Shown: positions 7,745 through 15,481 of the stretch, piece by piece
Position numbering within the stretch: the stretch's first letter is position 1
Layout: each line of letters starts with the position of its first letter
Assembly: GCA_963718685.1 (NCBI GenBank)
Contig: OY970356.1
Coordinates: 434,001-498,000, forward strand
From: CAVQWH01 sp963718685
GTDB taxonomy: Bacteria > Patescibacteriota > Saccharimonadia > Saccharimonadales > Saccharimonadaceae
DNA length: 64,000 nucleotides
Reading direction: 5' to 3'
Notes under the pieces: model-generated
What the model was told of the DNA's origin: nothing
The model's input: the letters and a program-made list of their open reading frames with translations, nothing else
Database searches by the model: none
Made by a program: the position numbers and the translations under genes

Positions 7745-8902
7745 CTTTTTATATATTTTTTCAAACTCGTCCAGAGTTTTTGATAAGTCATGTTTTTTGG
7801 CAATAGCTAAGCTGCGAGCGGACATTTTTTCCTGCAGAGCTTTGTCGTCTAGAATAGAGATTACTTTATCGGCCATATCTTCTTCATCATCCGTTTTACA
7901 AATATAGCCATTCTTGCCACTGTCGCAAAGCTCATGAACCGCGCCCTGATCAACTACAACTACTGGCGCACCGGACGCCATAGCCTCCAAAGTTGCAATA
8001 CTTTGCAACTCAGCGGGTGAAGGCATACAAAACACCGTAGCGGCTTTGTGAAGTTCTACTATTTCATCGTCAGTTACTTTGCCGGTAAAACTTATGTGTT
8101 GATTAATATTAAGGTCTCGTGACAGCCATCTAAGATTTTCCAGGTCGTTACCGGAGCCGATAATTAAAAGATGAGCCTTTTGTTGGCTCAAAATTTTAGC
8201 CGCCGCGTGTAAAAGCACCGAGAGGTGTTTTTCGCTATCCAGGCGCCCTAAGTAACTAATAATCGGTCTGTCACTGGGCAAACCGAATTTTTTGCGAGTT
8301 TTGGCAGAAACTTTACCAGGACTGAATCTAGCTAAATCAACGCCATTGGAAATTGCCTGGATTGGCGGCGCAACACTGCCATAATCAGAAAATATATCAA
8401 TCGCTGCCTGGGTGGGAAAGGTTACGTAGTCGGCGTTACTATGAAAGCGTGCAGCATAGCTTTTTAAAACCGAACTAACTGTCCTAGCAAAAGGCGCTAG
8501 CAAGCGCAGGTTATCTATCAGGTTTTCGGGCATTGCGTGATTTGTCGCTACCACCGGTATTCCCAACTTTTTGCCATAAAGTATGGTAGCTCGACCAATA
8601 CCAAGCATGCTTTGAATATGGATTATATCCGGCTTAAAGTCATTGATGATTTTACGCACCTCGCGCTGAGGCGTTAAAGAAATTCTAAAATTCTGATAAA
8701 AAGGGAAAGGCAGCGACATTGTGCGCATAACCACATGGTTTTCATCTTCCTGGACGTATTTCCTACCGGATTTACGCTGCGACGGAGCTATAACAACTAC
8801 TTCATGGCCTCTATCCGCTAAACCTTTGGCTAAATTACGGCTAAAAGTAGCCACGCCGTTAATAGTCGGCCAATGTAAGTCAGACGCAATTAAAATTTTC
8901 AT
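7736..8902 (-). CDS. Family 4 glycosyltransferase (GT-B fold)
   Basis: 388 residues. The N-terminal Rossmann half begins ILIASDLHWPTINGVATFSR, which is typical of PimB/MgtA-like lipid or glycan mannosyl- or glucosyltransferases. The C-terminal donor-binding half carries the E-x7-E motif in SPAELQSIATLEAMASGAPV near residue 285. The sugar and acceptor cannot be told. A -10 box TATAAT at 8921-8916 lies 13 bases before the ATG. It is divergently paired with a second GT4 gene, suggesting a shared glycolipid or surface-glycan role. Confidence 0.88.
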   Translation of the reverse strand: MKILIASDLHWPTINGVATFSRNLAKGLADRGHEVVVIAPSQRKSGRKYVQEDENHVVMRTMSLPFPFYQNFRISLTPQREVRKIINDFKPDIIHIQSMLGIGRATILYGKKLGIPVVATNHAMPENLIDNLRLLAPFARTVSSVLKSYAARFHSNADYVTFPTQAAIDIFSDYGSVAPPIQAISNGVDLARFSPGKVSAKTRKKFGLPSDRPIISYLGRLDSEKHLSVLLHAAAKILSQQKAHLLIIGSGNDLENLRWLSRDLNINQHISFTGKVTDDEIVELHKAATVFCMPSPAELQSIATLEAMASGAPVVVVDQGAVHELCDSGKNGYICKTDDEEDMADKVISILDDKALQEKMSARSLAIAKKHDLSKTLDEFEKIYKKLA

Positions 8903-8952
8903 AGTTATTAATTACATTATACATGCTACTCAGGCGTGCTAGAGTAGAATAA

Positions 8953-10014
8953 ATGAAAGTCTTTATCGATCTTCGCTGGACGCGAACCGAACATTTTGAC
9001 GGCATTACCCGTTATGGGGCTTCAATCGCGGGAGCACTTCATAAAATTCAACCTGTCACCATACTGATTTGGAAACACGAACAGGTAAAAATGCTCCCTA
9101 AAAACGTGCCCTATATGATAGTTAATCATCCGCTTTCGCCTAAAGAGATTTTTTTGCCGACTAAACTCAACAAGCTAGGTGCAGATGTAGTATTTAGTCC
9201 AATCCAAGTAATGGGAACGTGGAGAAGAAAATATAAACTCATTTTTACGTTGCATGATTTAATTTATTACCAGCATCCCAAGCCTCCTACATGGCTGAAC
9301 CCCGCCATAAGAATAGTTTGGCGGCTATTTCACTCTGTTTACTGGCCACAACGTTTTTTACTCAATAAGGCGGATTATCTCGTTACGGTAAGTGAATTTT
9401 CTAAAAACCTCATTAAAAAACATAAACTTACCTCCAAGCCAATCGGCGTGGTATACAATGCTCCAGCCGACACTTTTATTCACCCTAAAATCAGTTCTAA
9501 AACTCAGAAAAGTCTGGTTTATATGGGCTCATTCATGCCGTATAAAAATGTCGAATTACTGATTAAATCACTCGAGTTACTACCAGGCTATACGCTACAT
9601 TTATTATCTGGGATTGCTCCCGAGCGAGAAGCGGAACTTCAAAGCCTGGCGCCAAAAAATAGTAACGTCAAATTCTGGCATGGCGTCAGCGATGAAAAAT
9701 ACAGTGAACTGCTTGCAGGCGCCATGGCACTTGTAACCGCTTCTAAAGAAGAAGGTTTTGGCCTGCCTGTGATTGAAGCAATGGCAAAGGGCGTTCCGGT
9801 AGTTTGCAGTAACTTGGAAGTTTTCCGCGAAGTAGGCGGCGGGGCAGCCCTGTTTTTTGATCCGGACTCAGAAAATGATTTTTCTAAAGCAGTCTTAAAA
9901 CTGGAGAATAAAGAATTCCGCCAAAATCAAATCGCGGCCGGTAAAAAGCAGGCTAAGCTATTCAGTTGGGATCTTTCTGCAAAAAAGCTTTTGAGTATTA
10001 TGTGCTCACTCTAG
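8953..10014 (+). CDS. Family 4 glycosyltransferase (GT-B fold), second copy
   Basis: 353 residues, a different subfamily from its neighbour. It begins MKVFIDLRWTRTEHFDGITR, the D-x-R-x4-x-x-G-I-x-R-y pattern seen in WbaZ- or mannosyltransferase-B-like GT4 enzymes. The donor-site motif is SKEEGFGLPVIEAMAKGVPV near residue 270. There is a TAGAAT two bases before the ATG and no Shine-Dalgarno, so the start relies on a very short leader. Donor and acceptor are unknown. Confidence 0.87.
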   Translation: MKVFIDLRWTRTEHFDGITRYGASIAGALHKIQPVTILIWKHEQVKMLPKNVPYMIVNHPLSPKEIFLPTKLNKLGADVVFSPIQVMGTWRRKYKLIFTLHDLIYYQHPKPPTWLNPAIRIVWRLFHSVYWPQRFLLNKADYLVTVSEFSKNLIKKHKLTSKPIGVVYNAPADTFIHPKISSKTQKSLVYMGSFMPYKNVELLIKSLELLPGYTLHLLSGIAPEREAELQSLAPKNSNVKFWHGVSDEKYSELLAGAMALVTASKEEGFGLPVIEAMAKGVPVVCSNLEVFREVGGGAALFFDPDSENDFSKAVLKLENKEFRQNQIAAGKKQAKLFSWDLSAKKLLSIMCSL

Positions 10015-10031
10015 AATGCTACAATTAAAAG

Positions 10032-10496
10032 ATGGCAGCTAAAGCTAAAACACCACCGGCTACTATCGTTAATCGCCGAGCTAAATTTGACTACGAGTTA
10101 GACGATGAATTAACTGTGGGTATTGTTTTAAATGGCCCCGAAGTCCGAGCGGCGCGCGACAACCACGTTCAGCTCAAAGGCGCTTACGTAACTGTAAAAG
10201 ATGGTGAATTGTGGCTGATTAACGCCAGCTTTAGCGTGAAGCCGACTGAAGCGGGGAAAAATGACCGAGCAGTTGACACTAGTCCGCGCAAACTTTTAGC
10301 ACGCCGCAAACAGATTAATAGTCTGATCAGTCAAAAAAATACCGGTCTAACTATCGTGCCCTTAAGACTTTTAACAAGAGGTAAGCATATTAAGCTGGTA
10401 ATTGCGCTTGGCAAAGGTAAGAAGAATTATGACAAACGGCAAACTATCAAACGACGCGACACCGAGCGTGAAAATCAACGAAAACTAAGACGTTAG
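10032..10496 (+). CDS. smpB: tmRNA-binding protein SmpB
   Basis: 154 residues, normal length. SmpB brings tmRNA to stalled ribosomes for trans-translation. Signature segments are NRRAKFDYELDDELTVGIVL, GPEVRAARDNHVQLKGAYV and GKGKKNYDKRQTIKRRDTER, the last being the basic C-terminal tail that enters the mRNA channel. A TACAAT box lies at 10020-10025, six bases before the ATG. No tmRNA gene is visible in the window. Confidence 0.95.
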   Translation: MAAKAKTPPATIVNRRAKFDYELDDELTVGIVLNGPEVRAARDNHVQLKGAYVTVKDGELWLINASFSVKPTEAGKNDRAVDTSPRKLLARRKQINSLISQKNTGLTIVPLRLLTRGKHIKLVIALGKGKKNYDKRQTIKRRDTERENQRKLRR

Positions 10497-10515
10497 ATCA
10501 AAAAATATAAAATGA

Positions 10516-10560
10516 TTGACTAATAACATTTAAAATGGTAAAGTATCATTAGTACTTTAC
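10516..10560 (+). promoter_or_regulatory. Promoter with overlapping inverted repeat
   Basis: TTGACT at 10516-10521 is followed after 17 bases by TAAAGT at 10539-10544. The -10 lies inside a perfect inverted repeat, GTAAAGTA at 10538-10545 and TACTTTAC at 10553-10560 (7-base loop). This is compatible with an operator or a start-proximal hairpin in front of the beta-helix gene. Confidence 0.5.
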
Positions 10561-10620
10561 ATCTGGACTGAAGGCGGCATTGATTTTTGTCTTTAAATCC
10601 TACAATAAAGGAAGAGGGCC

Positions 10621-11199
10621 ATGGCTGTTGCAAGCTTGATCCGTGTCAACCGCAGAGGTGAAACTGACAGTGGTTACCGGATACTGGAGTTCGTCAAATC
10701 TGGCGGAGTATCCTCTGGAAACGTGATGGTTCACAACTCAGCTCATCTAGGCGATAATGTCTGGATCGAGGCGGGATCTCCAGTTGGAGTCTACTCTTCA
10801 GTAGGTGACAATTCTGTTATCGAGAAGCATTGCCACATTGGGCAGTATGTCCAAATTGGCAAGGACTGTACTGTAGGCTACGGTGCTTCAATCGGCAAAG
10901 TCAGCGGTACGGGTCCAAAGAAAAAAGACGAACAACCTGATGTAGCTATTGGTGACAATTCCCACATCGGAGTAAGCTGCAAGATCTCAGAGAAAGTAAA
11001 GATTGGCAGCAACGTCAGGCTTGGCAAAGCCTGCCATGTAAGCGAGGGGGTTGTTATCGGCGACGGCGCCCAAATAGGAGATAAATATACTCTGGAAAAA
11101 GACGTCAAAATTCCCGAGGGCGCCCGCTTCATACATACTCCCGTTCGAGTCAAGGTAGGTAAATCAGAAGTTGCCAAGTACCTAGTAAAGGAGTTGTGA
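10621..11199 (+). CDS. Left-handed beta-helix (hexapeptide repeat) protein
   Basis: 192 residues built of imperfect hexapeptide turns ([LIV]-G-x4) such as IGQYVQIGKDCTVGYGASIG, IGDNSHIG and VVIGDGAQIGDKYTLEK, typical of the LbH fold. Members are acyl- or nucleotidyltransferases or gamma-carbonic-anhydrase-like proteins. No extra acyltransferase motif is clear, and the three histidines of carbonic anhydrase are not in the canonical spacing, so the activity is open. A strong Shine-Dalgarno (AAGGAAGAGGG) precedes the ATG, and a promoter with an inverted repeat lies 60-100 bases upstream. It is monocistronic, ending at a strong terminator. Confidence 0.75.
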   Translation: MAVASLIRVNRRGETDSGYRILEFVKSGGVSSGNVMVHNSAHLGDNVWIEAGSPVGVYSSVGDNSVIEKHCHIGQYVQIGKDCTVGYGASIGKVSGTGPKKKDEQPDVAIGDNSHIGVSCKISEKVKIGSNVRLGKACHVSEGVVIGDGAQIGDKYTLEKDVKIPEGARFIHTPVRVKVGKSEVAKYLVKEL

Positions 11200-11205
11200 A
11201 GTACA

Positions 11206-11242
11206 AGCCCTCCCCAAAATATTGGGGAGGGCTATTTTCTTT
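11206..11242 (+). terminator. Strong intrinsic terminator
   Basis: AGCCCTCCCCAA at 11206-11217 pairs perfectly with TTGGGGAGGGCT at 11222-11233 (12 bp, 4-nt loop), followed by TTTTCTTTT. Confidence 0.93.
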
Positions 11243-11287
11243 TAAGTTGCAATAGCGTATCACCGGAATAACGTTATAATAAAGTAG

Positions 11288-12085
11288 ATGAAGATTTATT
11301 CTTGGAATGTCAACGGAATTCGGGCGGCTGTGAAGAAAGATGCGTTTGTGCCGTTTGTAAAACAGCACCAGCCTGATATCTTGTGTTTACAGGAAACTAA
11401 AGCCCAGCAAGGGCAAGCTGAAATAGATTTACCAGATTATGAAGAATACTGGAACTCAGCAGAAAAAAAGGGCTATTCGGGAACAGCAATATTTACAAAA
11501 GAAAAACCTTTAAAAATCCTTAATAATCTTACTGACGATATCGCCAAGAAATACGACTTAACGACAGATAATTATGGCGATCCAGTGAAAGAAGGCCGGA
11601 TAATCACTGCCGAATTTGAAAAATTTTACGTGGTAACTGTTTACACGCCGAACAGTAAAGGCGATTTAAGTAGAGTGGGATTGCGCCATAAACAATGGGA
11701 TCCGGCATTCCTAGAGCACATAAAAACTTTAGAAAAAACCAAGCCGGTAGTTTTTTGCGGCGACCTTAACGTTGCCCACACCGAGGATGATTTGGCTAAC
11801 CCTAAGCAAAATGTCGGCAAACATGGTTTTACGGATGAAGAGCGTGAAGGGTTTCAAAAATTTATCGATGCCGGCTTTGTGGATACATTTAGAATTTTTA
11901 CAAAAGGCAATGGTCATTACAGCTGGTGGACTCACTGGGCAAATGCCCGGGCGCGAAACGTTGGTTGGCGCATAGATTACTTCTTGGTTTCAGCCGCCTT
12001 GAAAGACAAGGTTAAATCAGCCAAAATTCATGCTAACGTTATGGGATCGGATCACTGCCCGGTAAGTATCGACTTGGAGATATAA
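11288..12085 (+). CDS. xthA: Exodeoxyribonuclease III (AP endonuclease)
   Basis: 265 residues of the EEP nuclease family. It cuts abasic sites and degrades 3' ends in base-excision repair. Visible motifs: SWNVNGIRA at the N-terminus, the metal-binding Glu in LCLQETKAQ, catalytic Tyr in YTPNSKGD, GDLNVAHTEDDLANP, and the C-terminal WRIDYFLVS and GSDHCPV with the catalytic His. TATAAT at 11275-11280 is seven bases before the ATG. It is the first gene of a four-gene operon of nucleotide and DNA damage functions. Confidence 0.95.
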   Translation: MKIYSWNVNGIRAAVKKDAFVPFVKQHQPDILCLQETKAQQGQAEIDLPDYEEYWNSAEKKGYSGTAIFTKEKPLKILNNLTDDIAKKYDLTTDNYGDPVKEGRIITAEFEKFYVVTVYTPNSKGDLSRVGLRHKQWDPAFLEHIKTLEKTKPVVFCGDLNVAHTEDDLANPKQNVGKHGFTDEEREGFQKFIDAGFVDTFRIFTKGNGHYSWWTHWANARARNVGWRIDYFLVSAALKDKVKSAKIHANVMGSDHCPVSIDLEI

Positions 12086-12086
12086 A

Positions 12087-12812
12087 ATGTCCACTTTAGA
12101 ACAAAGACTGGCGTGGGCAGAAGAAAATCAAGCAGCTTACCGTCCAAGCCAAGAAGTTCAAAATGCTTTAGGCGAAATAACCCTTACTTTACTTATTGGC
12201 CCAAGTTCAGTTGGCAAGTCTCACCTTATCCATAAGGTCACCTCGCAAGATTCAGAATTTTCAGAAGCCAGCAGCATCACTACTCGAGCTAGACGCCCTG
12301 ATGATTCGCCAACCTATAGAGCAGGTGCTTCAAAAGAAGAAGTGTTAGCCAAAATTGAAGAACGCTCGCTGGTTCAATATGCCGTGCATCCTACAAGTAA
12401 AGAAACATACGCTTCAGACTTAGCAAGTTATCCGACCAGATTCGTTTTGTTACCAGCCCTGGCTAATAGTGTGAGTGATTTTGACGTCCTAGGTTTCAAA
12501 AGAGTTATTCCTATTGGCCTGCTCGCCAGTGCCGAAGACTGGGAAGAGCGTTTAAAGACCAGGGAAGGTGATAAAGATTTTGCCAAAAGAATGGCGGAAG
12601 CTAAAAGGTCAGTAGCCTGGATTCAAGAACATAGCAATTCGATAATAGTTTTAGAAAATAAGACCGGCGAAGACGAAGCGACGGCTAAGAAAATCATTAA
12701 AATCGCTAAAGGACAGCCTATAGAAACCCTGTCGAGCGAAGAAATAAGTCACTTGATTTTGGGTACAGCTGCAGTTATAAATTCTAAGCTGGGAGAAAGC
12801 AGTGAACAATAA
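12087..12812 (+). CDS. Guanylate-kinase-like P-loop protein
   Basis: 241 residues. The P-loop GPSSVGKSH near residue 40 and the following SSITTRARRPDD segment correspond to the S-R-T-T-R-x-P-R stretch of guanylate kinases. The GMP-binding loop is poorly conserved, and the sequence after residue 150 is divergent, so a true GMP kinase is not certain; an unusual nucleoside-monophosphate kinase is possible. The gene starts one base after the exoIII stop and overlaps the next gene by 11 bases. Confidence 0.7.
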   Translation: MSTLEQRLAWAEENQAAYRPSQEVQNALGEITLTLLIGPSSVGKSHLIHKVTSQDSEFSEASSITTRARRPDDSPTYRAGASKEEVLAKIEERSLVQYAVHPTSKETYASDLASYPTRFVLLPALANSVSDFDVLGFKRVIPIGLLASAEDWEERLKTREGDKDFAKRMAEAKRSVAWIQEHSNSIIVLENKTGEDEATAKKIIKIAKGQPIETLSSEEISHLILGTAAVINSKLGESSEQ

Positions 12813-13287
12813 AGTCTGCACACTCTTATTTTTAAGAAGAGAAAATAAAATTTTGCTGGCTATGAAAAAGCGCGGCTGGGGAGACGAACGTTTTAATGGC
12901 GTCGGCGGCAAAGTTGAAAAAACCGAAACGGTTGATGAGGCACTAATACGCGAATGCCAAGAAGAAATCAAAGTAACACCGGTAAAATATGAAAAAGTTG
13001 CCCAGCACGATTTTATTTACAAAAACGAAGATGACTCGAAATGGCATATGTATGTGCATGTTTATTTTTGTCTAGACTGGCAAGGCGAGCCACAAGAAAC
13101 AAAAGAAATGAACCCGAAATGGTTTAGTATTAGAAATATCCCTTATGACAAAATGTGGGAGGATGATAAATTTTGGCTACCTGAAGTTTTACGGGGTAAA
13201 AAAGTAACTGGCATCTTTACGTTCGACAAAGAACATAAGCTGCTGACTCATAATGTAAAAGAGGTTCGGAGCTTTGGCGATGAGTAA
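12802..13287 (+). CDS. Nudix hydrolase, MTH1-like (8-oxo-dGTP diphosphatase type)
   Basis: 161 residues. The Nudix box reads GGKVEKTETVDEALIRECQ then EEIKV, matching G-x5-E-x7-RE-x2-EE; the usual Gly near the end is Lys. The preceding KKRGWGDERFNGVGGKV closely resembles eukaryotic MTH1, which sanitises oxidised purine nucleotides. The start is GTG at 12802, inside the upstream gene (stop at 12812). The context with exoIII fits oxidative DNA damage control. It overlaps the next gene by 8 bases. Confidence 0.88.
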   Translation: MNNKVCTLLFLRRENKILLAMKKRGWGDERFNGVGGKVEKTETVDEALIRECQEEIKVTPVKYEKVAQHDFIYKNEDDSKWHMYVHVYFCLDWQGEPQETKEMNPKWFSIRNIPYDKMWEDDKFWLPEVLRGKKVTGIFTFDKEHKLLTHNVKEVRSFGDE

Positions 13288-14077
13288 ACCGCAATTTGAT
13301 TATTGGCAGAGACAAACACCAGGAAAGCAACTTTTTCCTGATATTGAGTGGAGTAAGCCGCAACAAAAGAAGCAAGCTGGCAAGCTAGCGGTGGTCGGCG
13401 GTAATAGTTCGGGCTTTGCGGCAATCGCTGAAAGTTATGGCCAAGCTATAAAAACCGGAGTAGGCGAATGCAGGGTAGTCTTGCCTGACGTTTTAAAAAA
13501 ATCTATTCCGTCTAGCATTAGTGATGCGGTTTTTGTGCCGACCAACCCATCTGGAGGTATTGCCAAAAAAGCCAAACCGCAACTTTTAGCCGCAGCAAAA
13601 TGGGCAGATAATTTGTTGCTGATTGGCGACAGCGGCAGCAATTCGGAGACAGCGGTTTTATACGAAAAGCTTTTAAACGAAACTGATATTCCGGCTACTA
13701 TTACCCGTGATGCAGTTGATTTACTACGTAATCAATCCGGTGTGATAGTGCAGCGACCACAAACCTTGCTGATACTTTCGTTTGCACAGCTGCAAAAACT
13801 ATTCCAAGCCGTATACTACCCGAAAGTTTTAACTTTCAGCATGCAACTTACTAGCTTGGTCGAGGCTTTGCACAAATTTACCATAACGTACCCCATAGGT
13901 GTTGTTACTTTTCATAACCAACAACTACTGGTAGCTGAAGATGGAAAAGTAAGCAGCACGCCTTTGGATAACCCTATGGCGCTTTGGCGTGGCAGCTTGG
14001 CTACACGCGCAAGCATCTATTGGGCTTGGAATTCTGGTCAAATGTTTGAAGCTGTTTCAACCAGCATTGCAAGCTAA
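13280..14077 (+). CDS. NAD(P)H-hydrate dehydratase-like ribokinase-fold protein, divergent
   Basis: 265 residues from ATG at 13280 (ATGAGTAA overlap with the Nudix stop, GGAG eight bases upstream). Resemblance to the YjeF C-terminal/NnrD family is seen in GKLAVVGGNSSGFAAIAESY, ADNLLLIGDSGSNSETA and ATITRDAVDLLRNQ. The family's catalytic GTGD-type glycine and aspartate loop near the C-terminus is not visible: the equivalent region reads MALWRGSLATRASIYWAW. It may therefore be inactive or have a changed function. It closes the exoIII operon, so a role in metabolite or nucleotide repair fits. Confidence 0.6.
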   Translation: MSKPQFDYWQRQTPGKQLFPDIEWSKPQQKKQAGKLAVVGGNSSGFAAIAESYGQAIKTGVGECRVVLPDVLKKSIPSSISDAVFVPTNPSGGIAKKAKPQLLAAAKWADNLLLIGDSGSNSETAVLYEKLLNETDIPATITRDAVDLLRNQSGVIVQRPQTLLILSFAQLQKLFQAVYYPKVLTFSMQLTSLVEALHKFTITYPIGVVTFHNQQLLVAEDGKVSSTPLDNPMALWRGSLATRASIYWAWNSGQMFEAVSTSIAS

Positions 14078-14089
14078 GTTTTTAACAAT

Positions 14090-14177
14090 TGGTACCGCAG
14101 GTCGGACTCGAACCGACACGAGCGAAATGCTCACCAGATTTTGAGTCTAGCGCGTCTACCAATTCCGCCACTGCGGC
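14090..14177 (-). tRNA. tRNA-Leu (anticodon CAA)
   Basis: Acceptor stem GCCGCAG pairs with CTGCGGT, and the anticodon stem CTAGA/TCTGG encloses the loop CTCAAAA, giving CAA (decodes TTG). A long variable arm (GTGAGC-ATTTC-GCTCGT) is as expected for leucine, and the T arm reads GTCGG-TTCGAGT-CCGAC. The 3' CCA is encoded (14092-14090). Confidence 0.97.
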
Positions 14178-14269
14178 ATCAACTGCCAAAAACTCTTTAG
14201 AAGCTTAAGTGATTTCTAGCAATCACTACTAGAAAATTGTACAATAAAGTAGCAGCTAAGGCTATTATT

Positions 14270-15478
14270 ATGTCATCAGAAACAAAGCCAGAAAACAACC
14301 AATCACCAGCGTCTTCTTCAGGGGCGCCAAGTAGTAATGCCTCCGCACAAAACAAAAGCCAAGCGGCAGCCACCAACATTATTCGGCAACAAATTGACCA
14401 AATTTATGACGTTGACCCGCCACATAAAGATGCGGCCAGCGGCAACGCTCAGACTGCAAATGATACACCACCACAAGGCTCGGTCTACAAACGGACCCAT
14501 AACGACCGGAGCGCCTACTCCCATGTTGCCAAACAATGGCAACAATACCACAGCTCCTGGCAAAACTATTACCAGCAATATTACCAGCGCTATTATTTAC
14601 ACCAACTCGGCAAAAGCCAGCCACAATCTAAATCTATCGACAGCATAGAGGCAACGCCAGTTACCGATAATGACACAGGTGCAATAGGGTCGGGCTACGA
14701 AAACGAAACTTCAGCCAATGACCTGAGAGAACAGGTTTTAAACAAGGTAAAGAAGCAGGCAGAAACTGCCAAAAAGAGTCGTCACTTCATGCCGGTTATT
14801 ACCGCTTTGGCTGTAATTTTAGTATTTGTTTTTTTACAATTTAACCAACTTTTCTTTGCTCAGGTACATGCTTACGTTAGCCCGGGTAGTATCAGCGCCC
14901 AAAACATTGTTGTCGATCCTAATGCCGGAACTGCCGTAGGGCCTGCGCCAAAAATTATTATTCCCAAAATCAATGTTGAAGCACCGGTTATCTACGGCTT
15001 AAAGTCACTTGCAGACAGCCAGGTCCAAGAATCCTTAAAGAGTGGAGTAGTAAATTACCCGATACCCGGAGCCAGTAGTGTGCCCGGCCAAGCCGGCAAC
15101 ACGGTCATACTTGGCCACTCCAGTAACGATATCTTTAATAACGGCAATTATAAATTTATTTTTGTTCAGCTTGATAAGCTGCAAAAAGGTGACACTATTT
15201 ATGTTAACTACAAAGGAACCCGTTACACGTATAAGGTAGTTAACAAAAAAGTCGTAAAGCCAGAACAAGTGAGCGCGCTAGCTATTAAAACAAGCCGGCC
15301 TTTACTTACGCTAGTAACCTGTACGCCAGCGGGCACAGCGTTGAATCGCTTACTAGTTACTGCTCAGCAGATCAGCCCCAATCCGGCTAAAGCTAGACAA
15401 CCGACTCAAAGCGGCAGCAGCACAAACAGCTTGGCGGGCAACTCGCCAACACTGCTTGAGCAAATTTTTGGTAACTAA
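14270..15478 (+). CDS. Sortase with long cytoplasmic N-terminal region
   Basis: 402 residues. Residues 1-175 are hydrophilic and rich in Ser, Gln, Asn and Ala, with a Tyr/Gln-rich patch (WQNYYQQYYQRYYLHQLGK). One membrane helix follows near 180-200, then an extracellular sortase domain with catalytic His283 in LGHSSND, Cys351 in TLVTCTP and Arg360 in ALNRLLV. It is a class D/E-like transpeptidase that would attach LPXTG-type proteins. ATG at 14270 is preferred over an in-frame TTG at 14237 because TACAAT (14240-14245) lies between them. The very long cytoplasmic part is unusual for a sortase. Confidence 0.88.
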   Translation: MSSETKPENNQSPASSSGAPSSNASAQNKSQAAATNIIRQQIDQIYDVDPPHKDAASGNAQTANDTPPQGSVYKRTHNDRSAYSHVAKQWQQYHSSWQNYYQQYYQRYYLHQLGKSQPQSKSIDSIEATPVTDNDTGAIGSGYENETSANDLREQVLNKVKKQAETAKKSRHFMPVITALAVILVFVFLQFNQLFFAQVHAYVSPGSISAQNIVVDPNAGTAVGPAPKIIIPKINVEAPVIYGLKSLADSQVQESLKSGVVNYPIPGASSVPGQAGNTVILGHSSNDIFNNGNYKFIFVQLDKLQKGDTIYVNYKGTRYTYKVVNKKVVKPEQVSALAIKTSRPLLTLVTCTPAGTALNRLLVTAQQISPNPAKARQPTQSGSSTNSLAGNSPTLLEQIFGN

Positions 15479-15481
15479 ATT

